64,000 nt of DNA from Marinobacter fonticola (GTDB lineage: Bacteria; Pseudomonadota; Gammaproteobacteria; Pseudomonadales; Oleiphilaceae), in NCBI RefSeq assembly GCF_008122265.1, contig NZ_CP043042.1:2604001-2668000 (forward strand). Direction: 5' to 3'. A model generated the notes under the pieces. That model searched no databases. It was not told where the DNA came from and saw only the letters and a list, made by a program, of their open reading frames with translations. A program made the position numbers and the translations under genes. Positions 19,725-31,229 of the stretch are shown one piece after another. Every line of letters begins with the position of its first letter. Within the stretch, counting starts at the first letter, position 1.

Positions 19725-21008
19725 TTAATCCTCCGGCACCGCCTTGGCGTGGTCGCTGTTGGCGTAGATCTTAAACGGCTCGGAATCGCCGCTGATGACG
19801 CTTTCGTCGATGACCACTTTGCTGACGTCATGCTCAGATGGAATCTGGTACATGGTATCCAGTAGCGTCGCCTCAAGGATGGAACGCAGACCGCGAGCAC
19901 CGGTTTTGCGCTCCATGGCTTTGCGAGCCACCGCGCGCAGCGCGTCATCGCGGAAATCGAGTTCCACGTCTTCCATGTCGAAGAGCTTCTGGTACTGCTT
20001 GGTTAGCGCGTTTTTAGGCTCAGTGAGAATCTGAACCAGCGCTTCCTCGTCCAGCTCTGTCAACGTGGCTACCACGGGAAGACGACCGACGAACTCAGGA
20101 ATCAAGCCATACTTGACCAGATCTTCCGTCTCCACATCCTTGATGATATCGCCCGTACTCTTGCGATCATCCTCACTGACCACGGACGCCGAGAAACCGA
20201 TACTGCTCCGCTCGGAGCGCTCGCGGATCACCTTATCCAGACCCGCAAATGCGCCGCCGCAGATAAACAGAATGTTGCCTGTATCCACCTGCAGGAACTC
20301 CTGCTGCGGATGCTTACGGCCACCCTGAGGCGGCACCGAAGCCACGGTACCTTCGATCAGTTTTAGCAGCGCCTGCTGAACACCTTCCCCCGATACGTCT
20401 CGGGTAATGGAGGGGTTGTCGGACTTACGGGAGATCTTGTCGATCTCATCGATGTAGACGATACCCCGCTGGGCTTTATCCACATCGTAATCACACTTCT
20501 GCAGCAGCTTCTGAATGATGTTCTCGACATCTTCACCGACATAGCCAGCTTCAGTCAGCGTGGTGGCGTCTGCAATGGTGAACGGCACATTCAGCATTCG
20601 CGCGAGGGTTTCCGCCAGCAACGTCTTACCGCTACCGGTAGGACCGATCAGCAGAATGTTACTCTTGCCCAGTTCCACCTCTGCTTTACCTTCACCGTAG
20701 CGGAGGCGCTTATAGTGGTTGTAGACCGCAACCGAGAGGACAACTTTGGCTCGGTCCTGGCCAATGACATACTGGTTCAGCGTGTCGCGGATTTCTGCGG
20801 GCGTTGGCAGCCGATCACTCTGCTCTTCCTGTGCACTTTCCTGGATTTCTTCCCGGATAATGTCATTACACAGGTCGACACACTCGTCGCAGATGAATAC
20901 CGAGGGCCCTGCAATGAGCTTGCGGACTTCATGCTGGCTCTTTCCGCAAAACGAGCAGTAGAGCAACTTGCCGTTATCGTCGCCCCTGCCGTTTCTGTCA
21001 TCTGCCAT
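19725..21008 (-). CDS. clpX: ATP-dependent Clp protease, unfoldase subunit ClpX
   Basis: AAA+ unfoldase that recognises substrates and threads them into ClpP. The 427-residue product has an N-terminal zinc-binding domain (YCSFCGKS and CDECVDLC), Walker [16 protein letters not shown], Walker [10 protein letters not shown], and the ClpP-contacting loop region around RSSIGFSA. The start [11 protein letters not shown] has AGAGG upstream; a 24-codon extension has no family support. It follows clpP by 188 bp. Confidence 0.97.
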   Translation of the reverse strand: MADDRNGRGDDNGKLLYCSFCGKSQHEVRKLIAGPSVFICDECVDLCNDIIREEIQESAQEEQSDRLPTPAEIRDTLNQYVIGQDRAKVVLSVAVYNHYKRLRYGEGKAEVELGKSNILLIGPTGSGKTLLAETLARMLNVPFTIADATTLTEAGYVGEDVENIIQKLLQKCDYDVDKAQRGIVYIDEIDKISRKSDNPSITRDVSGEGVQQALLKLIEGTVASVPPQGGRKHPQQEFLQVDTGNILFICGGAFAGLDKVIRERSERSSIGFSASVVSEDDRKSTGDIIKDVETEDLVKYGLIPEFVGRLPVVATLTELDEEALVQILTEPKNALTKQYQKLFDMEDVELDFRDDALRAVARKAMERKTGARGLRSILEATLLDTMYQIPSEHDVSKVVIDESVISGDSEPFKIYANSDHAKAVPED

Positions 21009-21196
21009 TGAAATACCTCTGTCTTGGCTTACATTTCTTTTGCCGGGAACCGGATCAGAGATTCCGGCCGTTCCCGACATACGTCCGCGATTCTATTTAC
21101 GATCACGGCACGTCCCTGCGAATTCTGGTGGCCCCCGCCGAAGGTCTGGACCGTCGCCTATATAGAGCCGCCCTTTGACGGGCCACCGAATCAGTA

Positions 21197-21832
21197 TTAT
21201 TTATTCGACACGCGTTTATCAAGTACGGAGTCGACCAGACCATAGTCCTTGGCCTGGTCCGCGTCCATGAAGTAATCGCGATCGGTATCACGGGAAATGG
21301 TCTCAAGGTCCTGACCCGTGTGCTGCGCCAGCAGACGGTTGAGCGTCTCACGGATCTTGAGGATTTCACGGGTGTGGATTTCGATGTCGGAAGCCTGACC
21401 CTGGTAGCCGCCCAGCGGCTGGTGAATCATCACCCTCGAATGCGGCAAGCACGCGCGCTTACCCTCAGCGCCACCGGCGAGCAAGAATGCCCCCATGCTT
21501 GCGGCCTGACCAATACAAAGGGTGGCCACATTGGGCTTGATGAACTGCATGGTGTCGTAAATGGACATACCCGCAGTTACGGAGCCGCCCGGACTGTTGA
21601 TATAAAGATGAACGTCCTTATCCGGGTTCTCGGATTCCAGAAACAGGAGCTGCGCGACGATCAGGTTCGCCATGTGGTCCTCGACAGGACCCACCATGAA
21701 GATGACACGCTCCTTGAGAAGACGGGAATAAATGTCAAACGAGCGCTCACCGCGGGCGGTCTGCTCGATAACAATCGGTACCAGACCTGAATTGGTCACC
21801 ATGGTCGGGCCGTCATAAGGTTTTTGCATCAT
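21197..21832 (-). CDS. clpP: ATP-dependent Clp protease, proteolytic subunit ClpP
   Basis: Self-compartmentalised serine protease. The 211-residue precursor has the catalytic triad Ser112 ([11 protein letters not shown]), His137 ([10 protein letters not shown]) and a probable Asp186 (RDTDRDYFM), plus [12 protein letters not shown]. The start is one of two tandem ATGs; the N-terminal ~15 residues are the usual cleaved propeptide. It lies between tig and clpX. Confidence 0.97.
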   Translation of the reverse strand: MMQKPYDGPTMVTNSGLVPIVIEQTARGERSFDIYSRLLKERVIFMVGPVEDHMANLIVAQLLFLESENPDKDVHLYINSPGGSVTAGMSIYDTMQFIKPNVATLCIGQAASMGAFLLAGGAEGKRACLPHSRVMIHQPLGGYQGQASDIEIHTREILKIRETLNRLLAQHTGQDLETISRDTDRDYFMDADQAKDYGLVDSVLDKRVSNK

Positions 21833-22090
21833 GATGTGCCTGAACTCCTTTACTGTTTGAGCGAACCAGTCGGTGATATGGGGATCACCCGACCGGAAGT
21901 CAACTGAGCGCTCTCCAAAAACAGGCCCAGCTTTGTTCCTAACACCCTGTTTTCTGGGGAGGAGCGATTTAGGTTCTTCCTTAGAGACCCTTTGAATAAA
22001 AGAGGCCCTTTGAATAAATCCCGAACAGCTTCAAGCGGTCAGGTCTTATTCAGAAGGCTCTTAGGGAACTTCATCAAAGGTTCCTTAGAT

Positions 22091-22115
22091 AAAAAACAGC
22101 CGGTAAATCCGGCTG
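22091..22115 (-). terminator. Intrinsic terminator of tig
   Basis: Minus strand: CAGCCGG, a five-base loop, CCGGCTG, then six T. It is 111 bp past the tig stop. Confidence 0.9.
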
Positions 22116-22162
22116 CTTCGTAGTGTAGCGCATCTATTCCCGAGGAAACGAAACAGATCTTT

Positions 22163-22212
22163 GTGGGAGTGTTGCACAACAGCACTAACACGCTACGTTG
22201 TGCAACTCCCAC
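22163..22212. repeat. REP-like imperfect inverted repeat after tig
   Basis: GTGGGAGTGTTGCACAAC (22163-22180) pairs with GTTGTGCAACTCCCAC (22197-22212) with a two-base bulge and a 16-base loop. The GTGGGAG ends resemble the REP elements common in pseudomonads. It lies just after the tig stop codon. Confidence 0.6.
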
Positions 22213-22226
22213 AACCACAGCCATTT

Positions 22227-23537
22227 TTAGCGCTGAGGCTGTCCCGCCTGAACCGCTTCCTCGTACTTCATCTTCTTCTCTTTAACCTTGGCTTTTTCAA
22301 GCACATGGTCGACAACCGCGTCTTCCAGAACTACAGATTCGATCTGGGCCTTTTCCTGCGGATTGCTGTTGTAATGGGCAATTACTTCATCAGGCGATTC
22401 GTAGGTCGATGCGATCTCCTGAATCTTCTCATCAATCTTTTCCGGTGCAGCTTTGATGTCGTTCTGGCGAATCAGTTCCTGGAACAACAAACCGGTTTTG
22501 ACGCGGCGCTTGGCTTGATCAGTGAACAGCTCAGCCGGCAGCTGCTTGGGATCCATTTGCATCTGACCGCCAAAACGCTGAACCGCGTCCTGCCGTAGAC
22601 GATCAATTTCCTGATCGATCAGCGCTTGCGGTATTTCGACCTCGGTACTCTCAAGCAAACCGTCAACAACGTCGTTCTTGACCTTGTTGGATACCGCTTG
22701 ATTGAGCTCGCGCTCCATATTCTTCTTCACTTCGGTGCGGAAACCTTCCTCATCTTCAGCCTCAACACCGAATTTCTTGAAGAATTCCTCGTTCATTTCC
22801 GGCAACACCGGCTCTTCAACCGTATGAACCGTGATTTCGAACTTGGCCGGCTTCCCCGCCAGCTCTTCATTTTGGTAATCCTCGGGGAAGGTCACTTCGA
22901 TTTCGAGCTCTTCTCCGGCCTTAGCGCCGGTAACACCTTCCTCGAAGCCGGGAATCATTTGACCCGAACCGAGTGTCAACTTATGGCCTTCGGCGGAACC
23001 ACCTTCAAAGGCTTCGCCATCGATATAGCCTTTGAAATCGATGGTTACCACATCCTTCTTCTTGGACTTGCGCTTTACCGACTTCATGTCAGCCTGCTGA
23101 CGACGCAGGTTGTCGATCATGTTATCGAGGTCTTTATCACCCACGTCTGCCTTGGGCTTCTCGATTTCGATCGTGCTCAGATCACCGAGCTCAATCTCCG
23201 GCAATACTTCGAAAATAGCGATGAACTCAAGGTCCTTGCCTTCGTCCATGGCCTTCGGCTCGAAACGCGGCCAGCCTGCCGGTGAAATATCCTTCTCTTC
23301 AAGCGCCTTGACGTAGCTGTCGCGCATGACTTCGCTCACAATTTCCTGGCGAACCCCCGCTCCAAAACGACGCTTAACGACGCTCATCGGCACCTTACCC
23401 GGGCGAAAGCCATTCAGGCGAACAGTGCGCGCGGTTTCCTGCAGACGCTTTTGCACAGCCTGATCAATCTCCTGGGCGGGCACACCAATCGTCATGCGAC
23501 GCTCGATGTTGGACGTCGTTTCAACAGACACTTGCAT
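22227..23537 (-). CDS. tig: Trigger factor
   Basis: Ribosome-associated chaperone with peptidyl-prolyl isomerase activity. The 436-residue protein has the N-terminal ribosome-docking signature GFRPGKVP (residues 43-50), an FKBP-type domain in the middle (VVTIDFKGYIDGEAFEGG to VTFPEDYQNEEL), and a long helical C-terminal domain. It follows four tRNA genes and precedes clpP, a conserved order. Confidence 0.97.
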   Translation of the reverse strand: MQVSVETTSNIERRMTIGVPAQEIDQAVQKRLQETARTVRLNGFRPGKVPMSVVKRRFGAGVRQEIVSEVMRDSYVKALEEKDISPAGWPRFEPKAMDEGKDLEFIAIFEVLPEIELGDLSTIEIEKPKADVGDKDLDNMIDNLRRQQADMKSVKRKSKKKDVVTIDFKGYIDGEAFEGGSAEGHKLTLGSGQMIPGFEEGVTGAKAGEELEIEVTFPEDYQNEELAGKPAKFEITVHTVEEPVLPEMNEEFFKKFGVEAEDEEGFRTEVKKNMERELNQAVSNKVKNDVVDGLLESTEVEIPQALIDQEIDRLRQDAVQRFGGQMQMDPKQLPAELFTDQAKRRVKTGLLFQELIRQNDIKAAPEKIDEKIQEIASTYESPDEVIAHYNSNPQEKAQIESVVLEDAVVDHVLEKAKVKEKKMKYEEAVQAGQPQR

Positions 23538-23755
23538 GGAAGTTCCTCGAATTACCGATTCATGGGTTAGTGGATACGGGCGAGAAGAAATACATCCTAT
23601 AAATGACGCTATTTCCGCTCGAACCCGCGAAAACTAAAACGCGTATTTTATCACGCTTTTGGTGGCAGAGAGAATCGCCAGAGAAGTCGACTTCACACAA
23701 TTGAGCGGTGAAATGACTATGGAAGTAACAAAAAGAAAGGGATAAAGAAGAGAAT

Positions 23756-23840
23756 TGGTGCGAGAGGAGAGACTCGAACTCTCACGGGTTGCCCCACTGG
23801 AACCTAAATCCAGCGCGTCTACCAGTTCCGCCACTCTCGC
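23756..23840 (-). tRNA. tRNA-Leu (UAG)
   Basis: 85 nt including encoded CCA. The acceptor arms GCGAGAG/CTCTCGC pair, the T loop has GTTCGAGTC, there is a long variable arm, and the anticodon loop TTTAGGT gives UAG. It is last of four tRNA genes upstream of tig. Confidence 0.95.
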
Positions 23841-23914
23841 TGACCACCGACCGGAGCACCGATGACAGCCGCCACCTTAGATCCCAGTCAAAACGAACAC
23901 AACTTCCGAAAAAG

Positions 23915-23991
23915 TGGGGTGGACGAAGGGGTTCGAACCCTCGACCGCAGGAGTCACAATCCTGAGCTCTACCAACTGAGCTACGTCCACC
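23915..23991 (-). tRNA. tRNA-His (GUG)
   Basis: 76 nt plus the extra 5' G at 23991. Acceptor arms GTGGACG/CGTCCAC pair, C is at the discriminator position as expected for tRNA-His, CCA is encoded, and the anticodon loop TTGTGAC gives GUG. Confidence 0.95.
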
Positions 23992-24157
23992 ACATTATTG
24001 CGCCGAGCTCGCACGTTGCGGGCCCAGACTTGAGACCGGAAAGGCGGCAAAGACTGCTACCTATTCCAACTTTGCTGCGGGGCCTGATTCCGTTCCTAGA
24101 ACCGCGGTTACGGAAACTCCAGACTAAACTGGGGAACTTTAACCCGCCGGGTTTGAA

Positions 24158-24234
<77 letters not shown>

Positions 24235-24274
24235 TTGACCTTTCGCCCACCTGAATGACCAGGTTTTTTAAAAG

Positions 24275-24351
24275 TGGTCGGGGTAGAGAGATTCGAACTC
24301 CCGACATCCTGCTCCCAAAGCAGGCGCGCTACCAGACTGCGCTATACCCCG
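24275..24351 (-). tRNA. tRNA-Pro (UGG)
   Basis: 77 nt with encoded CCA. It has CGGGG/CCCCG at the acceptor end, the D arm AGCGCAGTCTGGTAGCGC, and the anticodon loop TTTGGGA, giving UGG. It is first in the Pro-Arg-His-Leu series. Confidence 0.95.
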
Positions 24352-24396
24352 TTCCATACGACCTGAACAACAGATGCCTCAGCAAAGTTGGCGCGA

Positions 24397-24425
24397 ATGA
24401 TACCGGCGGTTCCGGGGTCCGTCAA
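24397..24425 (-). promoter_or_regulatory. Sigma-70-type promoter of the tRNA operon
   Basis: On the minus strand TTGACG (24425-24420), a 17-bp spacer, TATCAT (24402-24397), then the GC-rich discriminator TCGCGCC. A GC-rich discriminator is typical of stable-RNA promoters under stringent control. It lies about 46 bp before tRNA-Pro; the rest of the 304-bp gap to folD (24352-24655) has no gene. Confidence 0.75.
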
Positions 24426-24655
24426 CATCGATTTCCGATTACTTGCCTTTCTTGCTCACTCTTTTTCTGCTCCGTTGGCCGAAACGCGGAAGCGTGCGAC
24501 AATAGCGCGCAATTTTCCACGGGTCACGCTCACCATGACGAACGCCGCGCGCGCTATCACCCGGCGCTCCCACTGCGGCACACAGTCCGTGTTGATCCCG
24601 CAATCACACGCACGCGCAGACTAACAACCTGCGCCAAAATCAGATTACACAGGCA

Positions 24656-25513
24656 ATGACAGCAGAACTGATTGATGGAAAGAAGATCGCCGCCCAAGTC
24701 CGGGAGGACGTCAGACTAGGCGTCCAGTCTCGCATCGACCAAGGGCTTCGCGCCCCAGGCCTTGCGGTGGTGCTCGTCGGCGAAGACGCCGCCTCAAAGG
24801 TCTATGTAGGCAACAAGCGCAAAGCCTGTGACCAGGCCGGGATTATTTCGCTGTCTTACGATCTACCGGTGGATACGACCCAGCAAACACTGGAATCGCT
24901 GATCGATGAGCTTAACGCGAATCCCGCAGTCGACGGCATCCTGGTGCAACTGCCCTTGCCAGAGCACCTCGACGCTGACCCTATCCTGGTAAAAATCCAT
25001 CCGGACAAGGATGTGGATGGCTTCCATCCTTTCAATATCGGACGACTCGTCCAACGCCGCCCGGAACTGCGGCCTTGTACGCCTGCGGGCATCATCACCC
25101 TGCTCGACTCCATTGGCACCCCTTACAAGGGCCAGCACGCGGTTATTGTGGGCGCATCCAATATCGTCGGACGCCCTATGGCCATGGAATTGCTCATGAA
25201 GGGTGCGACCGTCACCGTCACCCACCGCTTTACCCATAACCTGCCCGGCTATGTTGCCGAGGGTGACATCGTGATTGCGGCGGCCGGCAAGCCCGGGTTG
25301 GTGAAAGGGGACTGGATTAAACCCGGCGCAACAGTGATCGACGTCGGCATCAATCGCACCGAAGAGGGCAAGCTGATCGGCGATGTGGAGTTCGCCAGGG
25401 CCGCCGAGCGTGCGGCCTACATTACGCCAGTGCCTGGCGGCGTCGGCCCAATGACGATTGCAACGCTTTTGCAAAACACCCTCTTTGCCGCCAACGAGCT
25501 GCACGCCGATTGA
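24656..25513 (+). CDS. folD: Bifunctional methylenetetrahydrofolate dehydrogenase / methenyltetrahydrofolate cyclohydrolase
   Basis: Interconverts one-carbon tetrahydrofolates in the cytoplasm. The 285-residue protein has catalytic Lys54 in [11 protein letters not shown], the signature [20 protein letters not shown], and the NADP-binding [17 protein letters not shown]; it ends with [18 protein letters not shown]. The Shine-Dalgarno sequence is weak (CAGG). It converges on glcB with a shared terminator. Confidence 0.97.
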   Translation: MTAELIDGKKIAAQVREDVRLGVQSRIDQGLRAPGLAVVLVGEDAASKVYVGNKRKACDQAGIISLSYDLPVDTTQQTLESLIDELNANPAVDGILVQLPLPEHLDADPILVKIHPDKDVDGFHPFNIGRLVQRRPELRPCTPAGIITLLDSIGTPYKGQHAVIVGASNIVGRPMAMELLMKGATVTVTHRFTHNLPGYVAEGDIVIAAAGKPGLVKGDWIKPGATVIDVGINRTEEGKLIGDVEFARAAERAAYITPVPGGVGPMTIATLLQNTLFAANELHAD

Positions 25514-25560
25514 CAGTATGCGACGGGCCAGAAGCCCGAATGTCGCCAAAGAAACAACAA

Positions 25561-25589
25561 AAAAAAACCCCGCCGAGCGGGGTTTTTTT
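25561..25589. terminator. Bidirectional intrinsic terminator, folD / glcB
   Basis: Seven A, CCCCGC, CGA loop, GCGGGG, seven T: symmetrical and usable from both sides, 47 bp after folD and 12 bp after glcB. Confidence 0.93.
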
Positions 25590-25601
25590 GTGTCCGGACG
25601 C

Positions 25602-27782
25602 TTATTGACCGAACTTGGCCTTGGCCTTCAGGCGGTAAGCATGCAGAAGCGGCTCGGTGTAGCCGTTCGGCTGCTCGCGACCTTTTAGCACCAGGTCAAC
25701 CGCGGCCTGGAAAGCGACGCTCTCGTCGAAGTCCGGCGCCATGCTGCGGTAGGCAGGGTCTTTAGCGTTCTGGCGATCAACCACCGAAGCCATACGCTTC
25801 ATGGTTTCCATGACCTGCTCTTCGGTACAGATGCCATGGTAGAGCCAGTTGCAAATGTGCTGGGATGAAATACGCAGAGTCGCACGGTCTTCCATCAGCC
25901 CCACATCGTTGATGTCGGGCACCTTGGAACACCCCACACCCTGATCGATCCACCGCACCACATAACCCAGGATGCCCTGCGCGTTGTTGTCCAGCTCTTG
26001 CTGGATTTCATCTGCAGACAGCGCTTCCGGATTCTCCAGTAGAGGGACCGTCAGAATATCGTCCAGACTCGCGCGGGCCCGCTTGGCTAACGCCTCCTGA
26101 ACCTCGGCCACACTCACCTGATGATAATGCAGCGCATGCAACGTGGCTGCGGTCGGCGACGGTACCCAAGCGGTATTGGCACCCGCTTTCGGATGGCCGA
26201 TCTTGGCCTCCATCATTCCAGCCATCAAATCCGGCATGGCCCACATGCCCTTACCGATCTGCGCATGGCCCTTCAGGCCCGACTCCAGACCGATATCCAC
26301 GTTCCACTGCTCGTAAGCCTGGATCCAGGCGGCAGACTTGATATCGCCCTTACGGATGATCGGTCCCGCTTCCATGGCAGTGTGAATTTCGTCACCAGTG
26401 CGATCGAGGAAACCGGTATTGATGAAGATACAGCGATCTTTGGCGGCTTCGATGCAAGACTTGAGGTTAACCGTCGTGCGGCGCTCCTCGTCCATGATGC
26501 CGACTTTCAGGGTATAGCGCGGCAGACCAAGCGCGTCTTCGACACGACCGAAGAATTCATTAGTGAAAGCCACTTCTTCCGGTCCGTGCATCTTTGGTTT
26601 GACGATGAACACGCTGCCTTGGGTCGAGTTCTGGAACGGTCCATTGCCCTTCAGGTCATGGATGGCGATCAGCGACGTCAGCACGCCGTCCATCAGACCT
26701 TCCGGGATCTCGTTGCCGTCCTTGTCCTGGACCGCGTTGATCGTCATCAGGTGGCCCACGTTGCGCACCAGCATCAAACTGCGGCCCTTCAGGCTCAGCT
26801 CGCTGCCGTCAGGCGCGGTGTACGTGCGATCAGCATGCATTTTGCGGGTAACCCGCTCGCCGCCTTTCTCGAAGGTTTGCTCGAGATTGCCCTTCATCAG
26901 ACCGAGCCAGTTGCGGTAAACCACGACCTTATCATCCGCATCCACGGCGGCCACGGAGTCTTCGCAATCCATAATGGTGGTCAGCGCGGACTCAACCAGA
27001 ACGTCTTTGACGTGGGCACCGTCGTCCTTTCCGATCGAATGGGTGGCATCAATCTGGATTTCGAAATGCATGCCGTTCTTCACCAGCAGGAGCCCGGTAG
27101 GCTCGCTCGCGGCGCCGGTGTAGCCCACAAATGCGGATTCGTCTTTCAGGCCGGTGGCTTTGCCATCGTGCAACTTAACAACCAGCTTACCGTCCTCGAC
27201 AAGGTACTTGGCTGCATCCTTGTGACTGGCATCGGCCAGCGGAGCGGAACCGTCGAGCATGTTGCGGGCATATTCGATAACCTTGGCGCCGCGCACCGGA
27301 TTGTAGCCCGGACCTTTGTCGGCGCCATTCTCCTCGGAAATGACGTCGGTGCCATAAAGCGCATCATAGAGACTGCCCCAACGGGCGTTAGCCGCATTCA
27401 AGGCGAAACGCGCGTTCATCACAGGGACGACAAGCTGCGGACCTGCCAGGGTGGCAATTTCAGGGTCCACGTTGGCAGTGGAAATATTGAAGTCCGACGG
27501 CTCGTCGACCAGGTAACCAATCTCTTTCAGAAACGCCTTATAGTCGTCCAGCTTGATCGGCTGCCCTTTGCGCTCGGTGTACCAGCCATCCAATTTCGCC
27601 TGGATATCGTCGCGCTTTGCCAGCAACGCTTTGTTGCGCGGGGCCAGCTCGTGAATGATGGCGTCAAATTCTGCCCAGAATTTGTCAGCATCAACGCCGG
27701 TGCCCGGGAGCGCTTCGTTGTTCACAAAGTCGTACAAGACTTTAGCGACCTGTAGGCCGCCGACTTGGACGCGTTCTGTCAT
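25602..27782 (-). CDS. glcB: Malate synthase G
   Basis: Condenses glyoxylate with acetyl-CoA to malate, the second step of the glyoxylate shunt. The 726-residue length identifies the monomeric G isoform. Typical segments include [19 protein letters not shown] at the N-terminus, [48 protein letters not shown] and the late [19 protein letters not shown]. It is monocistronic between terminator and cysS. Confidence 0.97.
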   Translation of the reverse strand: MTERVQVGGLQVAKVLYDFVNNEALPGTGVDADKFWAEFDAIIHELAPRNKALLAKRDDIQAKLDGWYTERKGQPIKLDDYKAFLKEIGYLVDEPSDFNISTANVDPEIATLAGPQLVVPVMNARFALNAANARWGSLYDALYGTDVISEENGADKGPGYNPVRGAKVIEYARNMLDGSAPLADASHKDAAKYLVEDGKLVVKLHDGKATGLKDESAFVGYTGAASEPTGLLLVKNGMHFEIQIDATHSIGKDDGAHVKDVLVESALTTIMDCEDSVAAVDADDKVVVYRNWLGLMKGNLEQTFEKGGERVTRKMHADRTYTAPDGSELSLKGRSLMLVRNVGHLMTINAVQDKDGNEIPEGLMDGVLTSLIAIHDLKGNGPFQNSTQGSVFIVKPKMHGPEEVAFTNEFFGRVEDALGLPRYTLKVGIMDEERRTTVNLKSCIEAAKDRCIFINTGFLDRTGDEIHTAMEAGPIIRKGDIKSAAWIQAYEQWNVDIGLESGLKGHAQIGKGMWAMPDLMAGMMEAKIGHPKAGANTAWVPSPTAATLHALHYHQVSVAEVQEALAKRARASLDDILTVPLLENPEALSADEIQQELDNNAQGILGYVVRWIDQGVGCSKVPDINDVGLMEDRATLRISSQHICNWLYHGICTEEQVMETMKRMASVVDRQNAKDPAYRSMAPDFDESVAFQAAVDLVLKGREQPNGYTEPLLHAYRLKAKAKFGQ

Positions 27783-27936
27783 CGTTATCGCCTCAGTGGG
27801 TTGCTATATTCAATGGTTTGCGAGCGCGGAGTTCTGGACGCTATCCGGTCCACCTCCTTTGTATGACCGCCGACCATCACTACTGGCAGCATGCGCTTTT
27901 CGAAGCGCGATAGTTTACGTGAAAGTACAGATAAAT

Positions 27937-29319
27937 TCATGTCCGACGCCAGCTGGTGCCTTCCCGTGAATCGTCCAGGACGATACCCTGCGCGGCCAAC
28001 GCATCGCGGATACGGTCAGCCCCCGCAAAATCCCGGTTACGGCGAGCTTCGGCCCGGGCTTCGATCTGCCTCTCTATTTCGTCGGCGCCGGGCCCTTCAG
28101 CACTGTCCGCCTGGAAAAAGGCTTCAGGATCCTGCTGTAATAATCCCACAACGCCGCCGAGGCGCACCAGCACCCCCGCCAGTTTGGCCGCTTCCTTATC
28201 GTCTTCGCTGCGTCTCAGGCGGTTGATTTCAGAGGCCACCGCATGAAGCACCGTATTGGCGCCAGCGGTATTGAAGTCATCATCCATCGCTTCCTGGAAA
28301 CGCTGATCGAACTCAGTCTCCGCCACGTCGCTGACCGGCTCCAGACCACGTAGCGCATGATAAAGACGGGTCAGGGCGCTGGACGCCTCCATGAGGTTGT
28401 CTTCAGAATAATCCACCTGGCTGCGGTAATGACTCGACACCAAAAAATAACGCACGACCTCGGCCGGATACTTGTCCAGAATCTCGCGAATAGTGAAAAA
28501 GTTGCCGAGAGACTTGGACATCTTCTCCTTGTTCACCCGCACAGCGCCCGCGTGCATCCAGTAGTTGACGAAATGCTTGCCCGTGGCGGCTTCGGATTGG
28601 GCGATTTCGTTCTCGTGGTGGGGGAACAGAAGATCCGGGCCGCCACCGTGGATGTCGAACGTATGGCCCAGGCAGCAGGTAGACATGGCGGAGCACTCAA
28701 TGTGCCAGCCAGGACGACCGCTACTCCAGGGAGACTCCCAGCTGACCTCGCCGGCCTTGGCCGCTTTCCAAAGCGCAAAGTCGGCGGGCGTACGCTTCAC
28801 TTCGGAGACGTCCACCCGGGCACCGGCAATCAGATCGTCCAGCTTCTTCCTGGAAAGCTTGCCGTAGCCCTCAAACTGCTCCACCGCAAAATAGACGTCG
28901 CCGTTATCCGCTGGGTAGGCAAACCCTTTGTCGATCAAGATCTGGATCATCCGCAGCATGTCGTCCATATACCCGGTCGCACGGGGCTCTTCGTTCGGTG
29001 CAATGACACCCAGAGCCCGCTCGTCTTCGTGCATGGCTTCGATCATGCGTTCGGTTAGGGCGGTAAAGGCCTCACCGTTCTCGTCCGCTCGACGCAGAAT
29101 CTTGTCGTCGATATCGGTGATGTTGCGCACGTAGGTGACGTCGTAACCGCGGTGCCGCAGGTACCGGGTGATCACGTCGAAAGCGACCAGCACCCGCGCA
29201 TGCCCCAAATGGCAGAAGTCGTAGACCGTCATACCACAGACATACATCCGCACCTTGCCTGGTTCCAGGGTTTTCAGTGCTTCCTTTTTTTGCGTCAGGG
29301 TGTTGTAGAGCTGAATCAC
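27937..29319 (-). CDS. cysS: Cysteinyl-tRNA synthetase
   Basis: Charges tRNA-Cys. The 460-residue class I synthetase has zinc ligand Cys28 (YVCGMTVYD), the HIGH-type HLGH (37-40), ECSAMS and [11 protein letters not shown] for further zinc ligands, and [11 protein letters not shown]. No ATG fits the N-terminus; the GTG at 29319 gives [13 protein letters not shown] and the family length, whereas an in-frame TTG at 29334 lacks a binding site. It follows glnS by 43 bp, probably co-transcribed. Confidence 0.94.
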   Translation of the reverse strand: MIQLYNTLTQKKEALKTLEPGKVRMYVCGMTVYDFCHLGHARVLVAFDVITRYLRHRGYDVTYVRNITDIDDKILRRADENGEAFTALTERMIEAMHEDERALGVIAPNEEPRATGYMDDMLRMIQILIDKGFAYPADNGDVYFAVEQFEGYGKLSRKKLDDLIAGARVDVSEVKRTPADFALWKAAKAGEVSWESPWSSGRPGWHIECSAMSTCCLGHTFDIHGGGPDLLFPHHENEIAQSEAATGKHFVNYWMHAGAVRVNKEKMSKSLGNFFTIREILDKYPAEVVRYFLVSSHYRSQVDYSEDNLMEASSALTRLYHALRGLEPVSDVAETEFDQRFQEAMDDDFNTAGANTVLHAVASEINRLRRSEDDKEAAKLAGVLVRLGGVVGLLQQDPEAFFQADSAEGPGADEIERQIEARAEARRNRDFAGADRIRDALAAQGIVLDDSREGTSWRRT

Positions 29320-29362
29320 GTTATTTGGGTCCAAGGTTGTTTGGGGCCGATGCTGTCGATGC

Positions 29363-31039
29363 TTACTTTTGCGCCTTCGCCCAGGAGTCGCGAAGGGTCA
29401 CTGTGCGATTGAAGACCGGCTTTTCGGCCGTCGAGCGGGCGTCGTCCAGAAAGAAATAGCCCTCGCGCTCAAACTGGTAAGGAATATCGTCGCGGGGCTG
29501 CGCCAAGCTTTTCTCGACGCGGGCGCCAGCTTTGACAATCAGGTTTTCGCTATTAATGTGGGTGACAAAGTCCACATCCTTGTCGCTGTCCGGAGCCTCG
29601 TGATTGAACAGACGGTCATAGAGATAGACATCGGCCTCGACGCTGTCGTCAGCGGAAACCCAGTGAATCACGCCGTTGGGCTTGTAGCCCTCGGGGTTCA
29701 CCCCCAATGTCGCGGGATCGTATTCGCAACGCAGTTCAACGATCTCGCCGCTGTCGTCACGGATAACGTCGCGACAGGTCATCACATAGCCACCCCGTAG
29801 ACGCACAGCCTGCTGCGGCGCCAGACGCTTCCATTTACGTGGCGGCTCCTCGGCAAAGTCCTCGCGGTCGATATAAAGGGTGCGCGTCCATGGCACTTCA
29901 CGGCTGCCCATTTCCGGGTCTTGCGGATGCACCGGCAGCGTTAGCGATTCGGACTCACCTTCGGGATAGTTGGTCAACGTCACCTTGATCGGGCGCATCA
30001 CGCACATGGCGCGCGGAGCACGAGCGTTTAGGTCTTCCCGGATGGCATGTTCGAGCATACCCAGGTCCACGGTCCCCCCAGCCTTGCTCACACCCACCAT
30101 GTCGCAGAAGTTGCGTATGGACTGCGGCGTAAAACCGCGGCGACGCATGCCGGAAATGGTCGGCATGCGCGGATCGTCCCAGCTATCCACGAACCCTTCG
30201 TCCACCAAACGCTTGAGCTTGCGTTTGCTGGTGATGGTGTAGTTCAGGTTCAGACGTGCGAACTCAATCTGGCGCGGCTTGCATGGCGCTGAAATATTAT
30301 CGATCACCCAGTCATAGAGCGGGCGATGATCTTCGAACTCCAGAGTGCACAGCGAATGGGTCGTACCTTCCATCGCATCCGAAATCGGGTGGGTAAAGTC
30401 GTACATCGGATAGATGCACCACTTGTCGCCGGTCTGGTGGTGCGACGCAAAGCGGATACGATAAAGAATCGGGTCGCGCATATTAATGTTGGGCGAGGCC
30501 ATGTCGATCTTGGCTCGCAGAACCAGAGCGCCGCCCTTGTGCTTCCCGTCACGCATCTCGTGGAACAGCTTCAGGTTTTCCTCGACCGGGCGGTCACGGT
30601 ACGGGCTGTTGCGGCCCGGCTCCGTCAGGCTGCCCCGGTACTCGGCAGCTTCCTCGGCTGTGAGCGCGCAGACGTAGGCTAGACCCTTTTCGATCAGCTC
30701 CACAGCAAAGTCGTAAATGGCGTCAAAGTAGTTGGATGCATAGCGCACGTCGCCAGACCACTCGCCACCCAACCACTTCACATCGCGTGTGATGGCATCG
30801 ATGTACTCTTGCGATTCCTTTTCCGGATTGGTGTCGTCGAAGCGCAGAGTGCACTCGCCATCAAAGGTTTCAGCAATGCCGAAATTCAGGCAAATCGACT
30901 TCGCGTGACCAATGTGCAGGTAGCCGTTGGGCTCCGGCGGAAACCGGGTCACCACTTTGCCCTGATGCTGACCACTAGCAACGCTTTCTTCGATCAGGTT
31001 TCGGATAAAGTTGTTGGCTTTTCGGGATTCTGCGCTCAT
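29363..31039 (-). CDS. glnS: Glutaminyl-tRNA synthetase
   Basis: Charges tRNA-Gln. The 558-residue class I synthetase has [17 protein letters not shown] (HIGH motif), the second signature TSKRKLKRL, and the C-terminal beta-barrel anticodon domains (from about residue 350). The start [12 protein letters not shown] is usual. It is divergent from ppiB. Confidence 0.97.
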   Translation of the reverse strand: MSAESRKANNFIRNLIEESVASGQHQGKVVTRFPPEPNGYLHIGHAKSICLNFGIAETFDGECTLRFDDTNPEKESQEYIDAITRDVKWLGGEWSGDVRYASNYFDAIYDFAVELIEKGLAYVCALTAEEAAEYRGSLTEPGRNSPYRDRPVEENLKLFHEMRDGKHKGGALVLRAKIDMASPNINMRDPILYRIRFASHHQTGDKWCIYPMYDFTHPISDAMEGTTHSLCTLEFEDHRPLYDWVIDNISAPCKPRQIEFARLNLNYTITSKRKLKRLVDEGFVDSWDDPRMPTISGMRRRGFTPQSIRNFCDMVGVSKAGGTVDLGMLEHAIREDLNARAPRAMCVMRPIKVTLTNYPEGESESLTLPVHPQDPEMGSREVPWTRTLYIDREDFAEEPPRKWKRLAPQQAVRLRGGYVMTCRDVIRDDSGEIVELRCEYDPATLGVNPEGYKPNGVIHWVSADDSVEADVYLYDRLFNHEAPDSDKDVDFVTHINSENLIVKAGARVEKSLAQPRDDIPYQFEREGYFFLDDARSTAEKPVFNRTVTLRDSWAKAQK

Positions 31040-31072
31040 AGATACTCATCTGGTGATCGATGGAAAACCGCT

Positions 31073-31078
31073 ATTATA
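31073..31078 (-). promoter_or_regulatory. Possible glnS -10 element
   Basis: A perfect TATAAT on the minus strand 34 bp before the glnS start. The expected -35 region is poor, so this is tentative. Confidence 0.4.
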
Positions 31079-31229
31079 CGCATAGATGAGGCTGTATCTC
31101 ATGCATCCGCATGAATGCTCGCGTACAATTTTGCCAATAGAACGTTTCGGGCAATCCAGGAGTTGTTCAGAGGCTCCACCACCCAACCCGAAGACTTGTC
31201 TGACCGAGAGATAAACACAGGAAACCCTA

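Larger units (their letters stand above)
21833..22226. other. tig-clpP intergenic region
   Basis: 394 bp with no gene. It contains the tig terminator (22091-22115), a 13-bp direct repeat CCCTTTGAATAAA (21988-22000 and 22006-22018), a REP-like inverted repeat (22163-22212), and the clpP leader with AAGGAG 12 bases before the first ATG. No confident clpP promoter was found. Confidence 0.5.

Noticed and set aside
23634..23834. 66-codon ORF across the tRNA-Leu gene
   Set aside because: It reads through a tRNA that has full cloverleaf features; such frames commonly arise over tRNA genes.
24255..24659. 134-codon ORF over tRNA-Pro and the tRNA promoter
   Set aside because: It overlaps a tRNA and a near-consensus promoter on the other strand and has no domain.
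26121..27755. A 544-codon open frame on the plus strand
   Set aside because: It is the antisense of glcB; high GC at third positions opens the opposite frame. No binding site and no recognisable domain.
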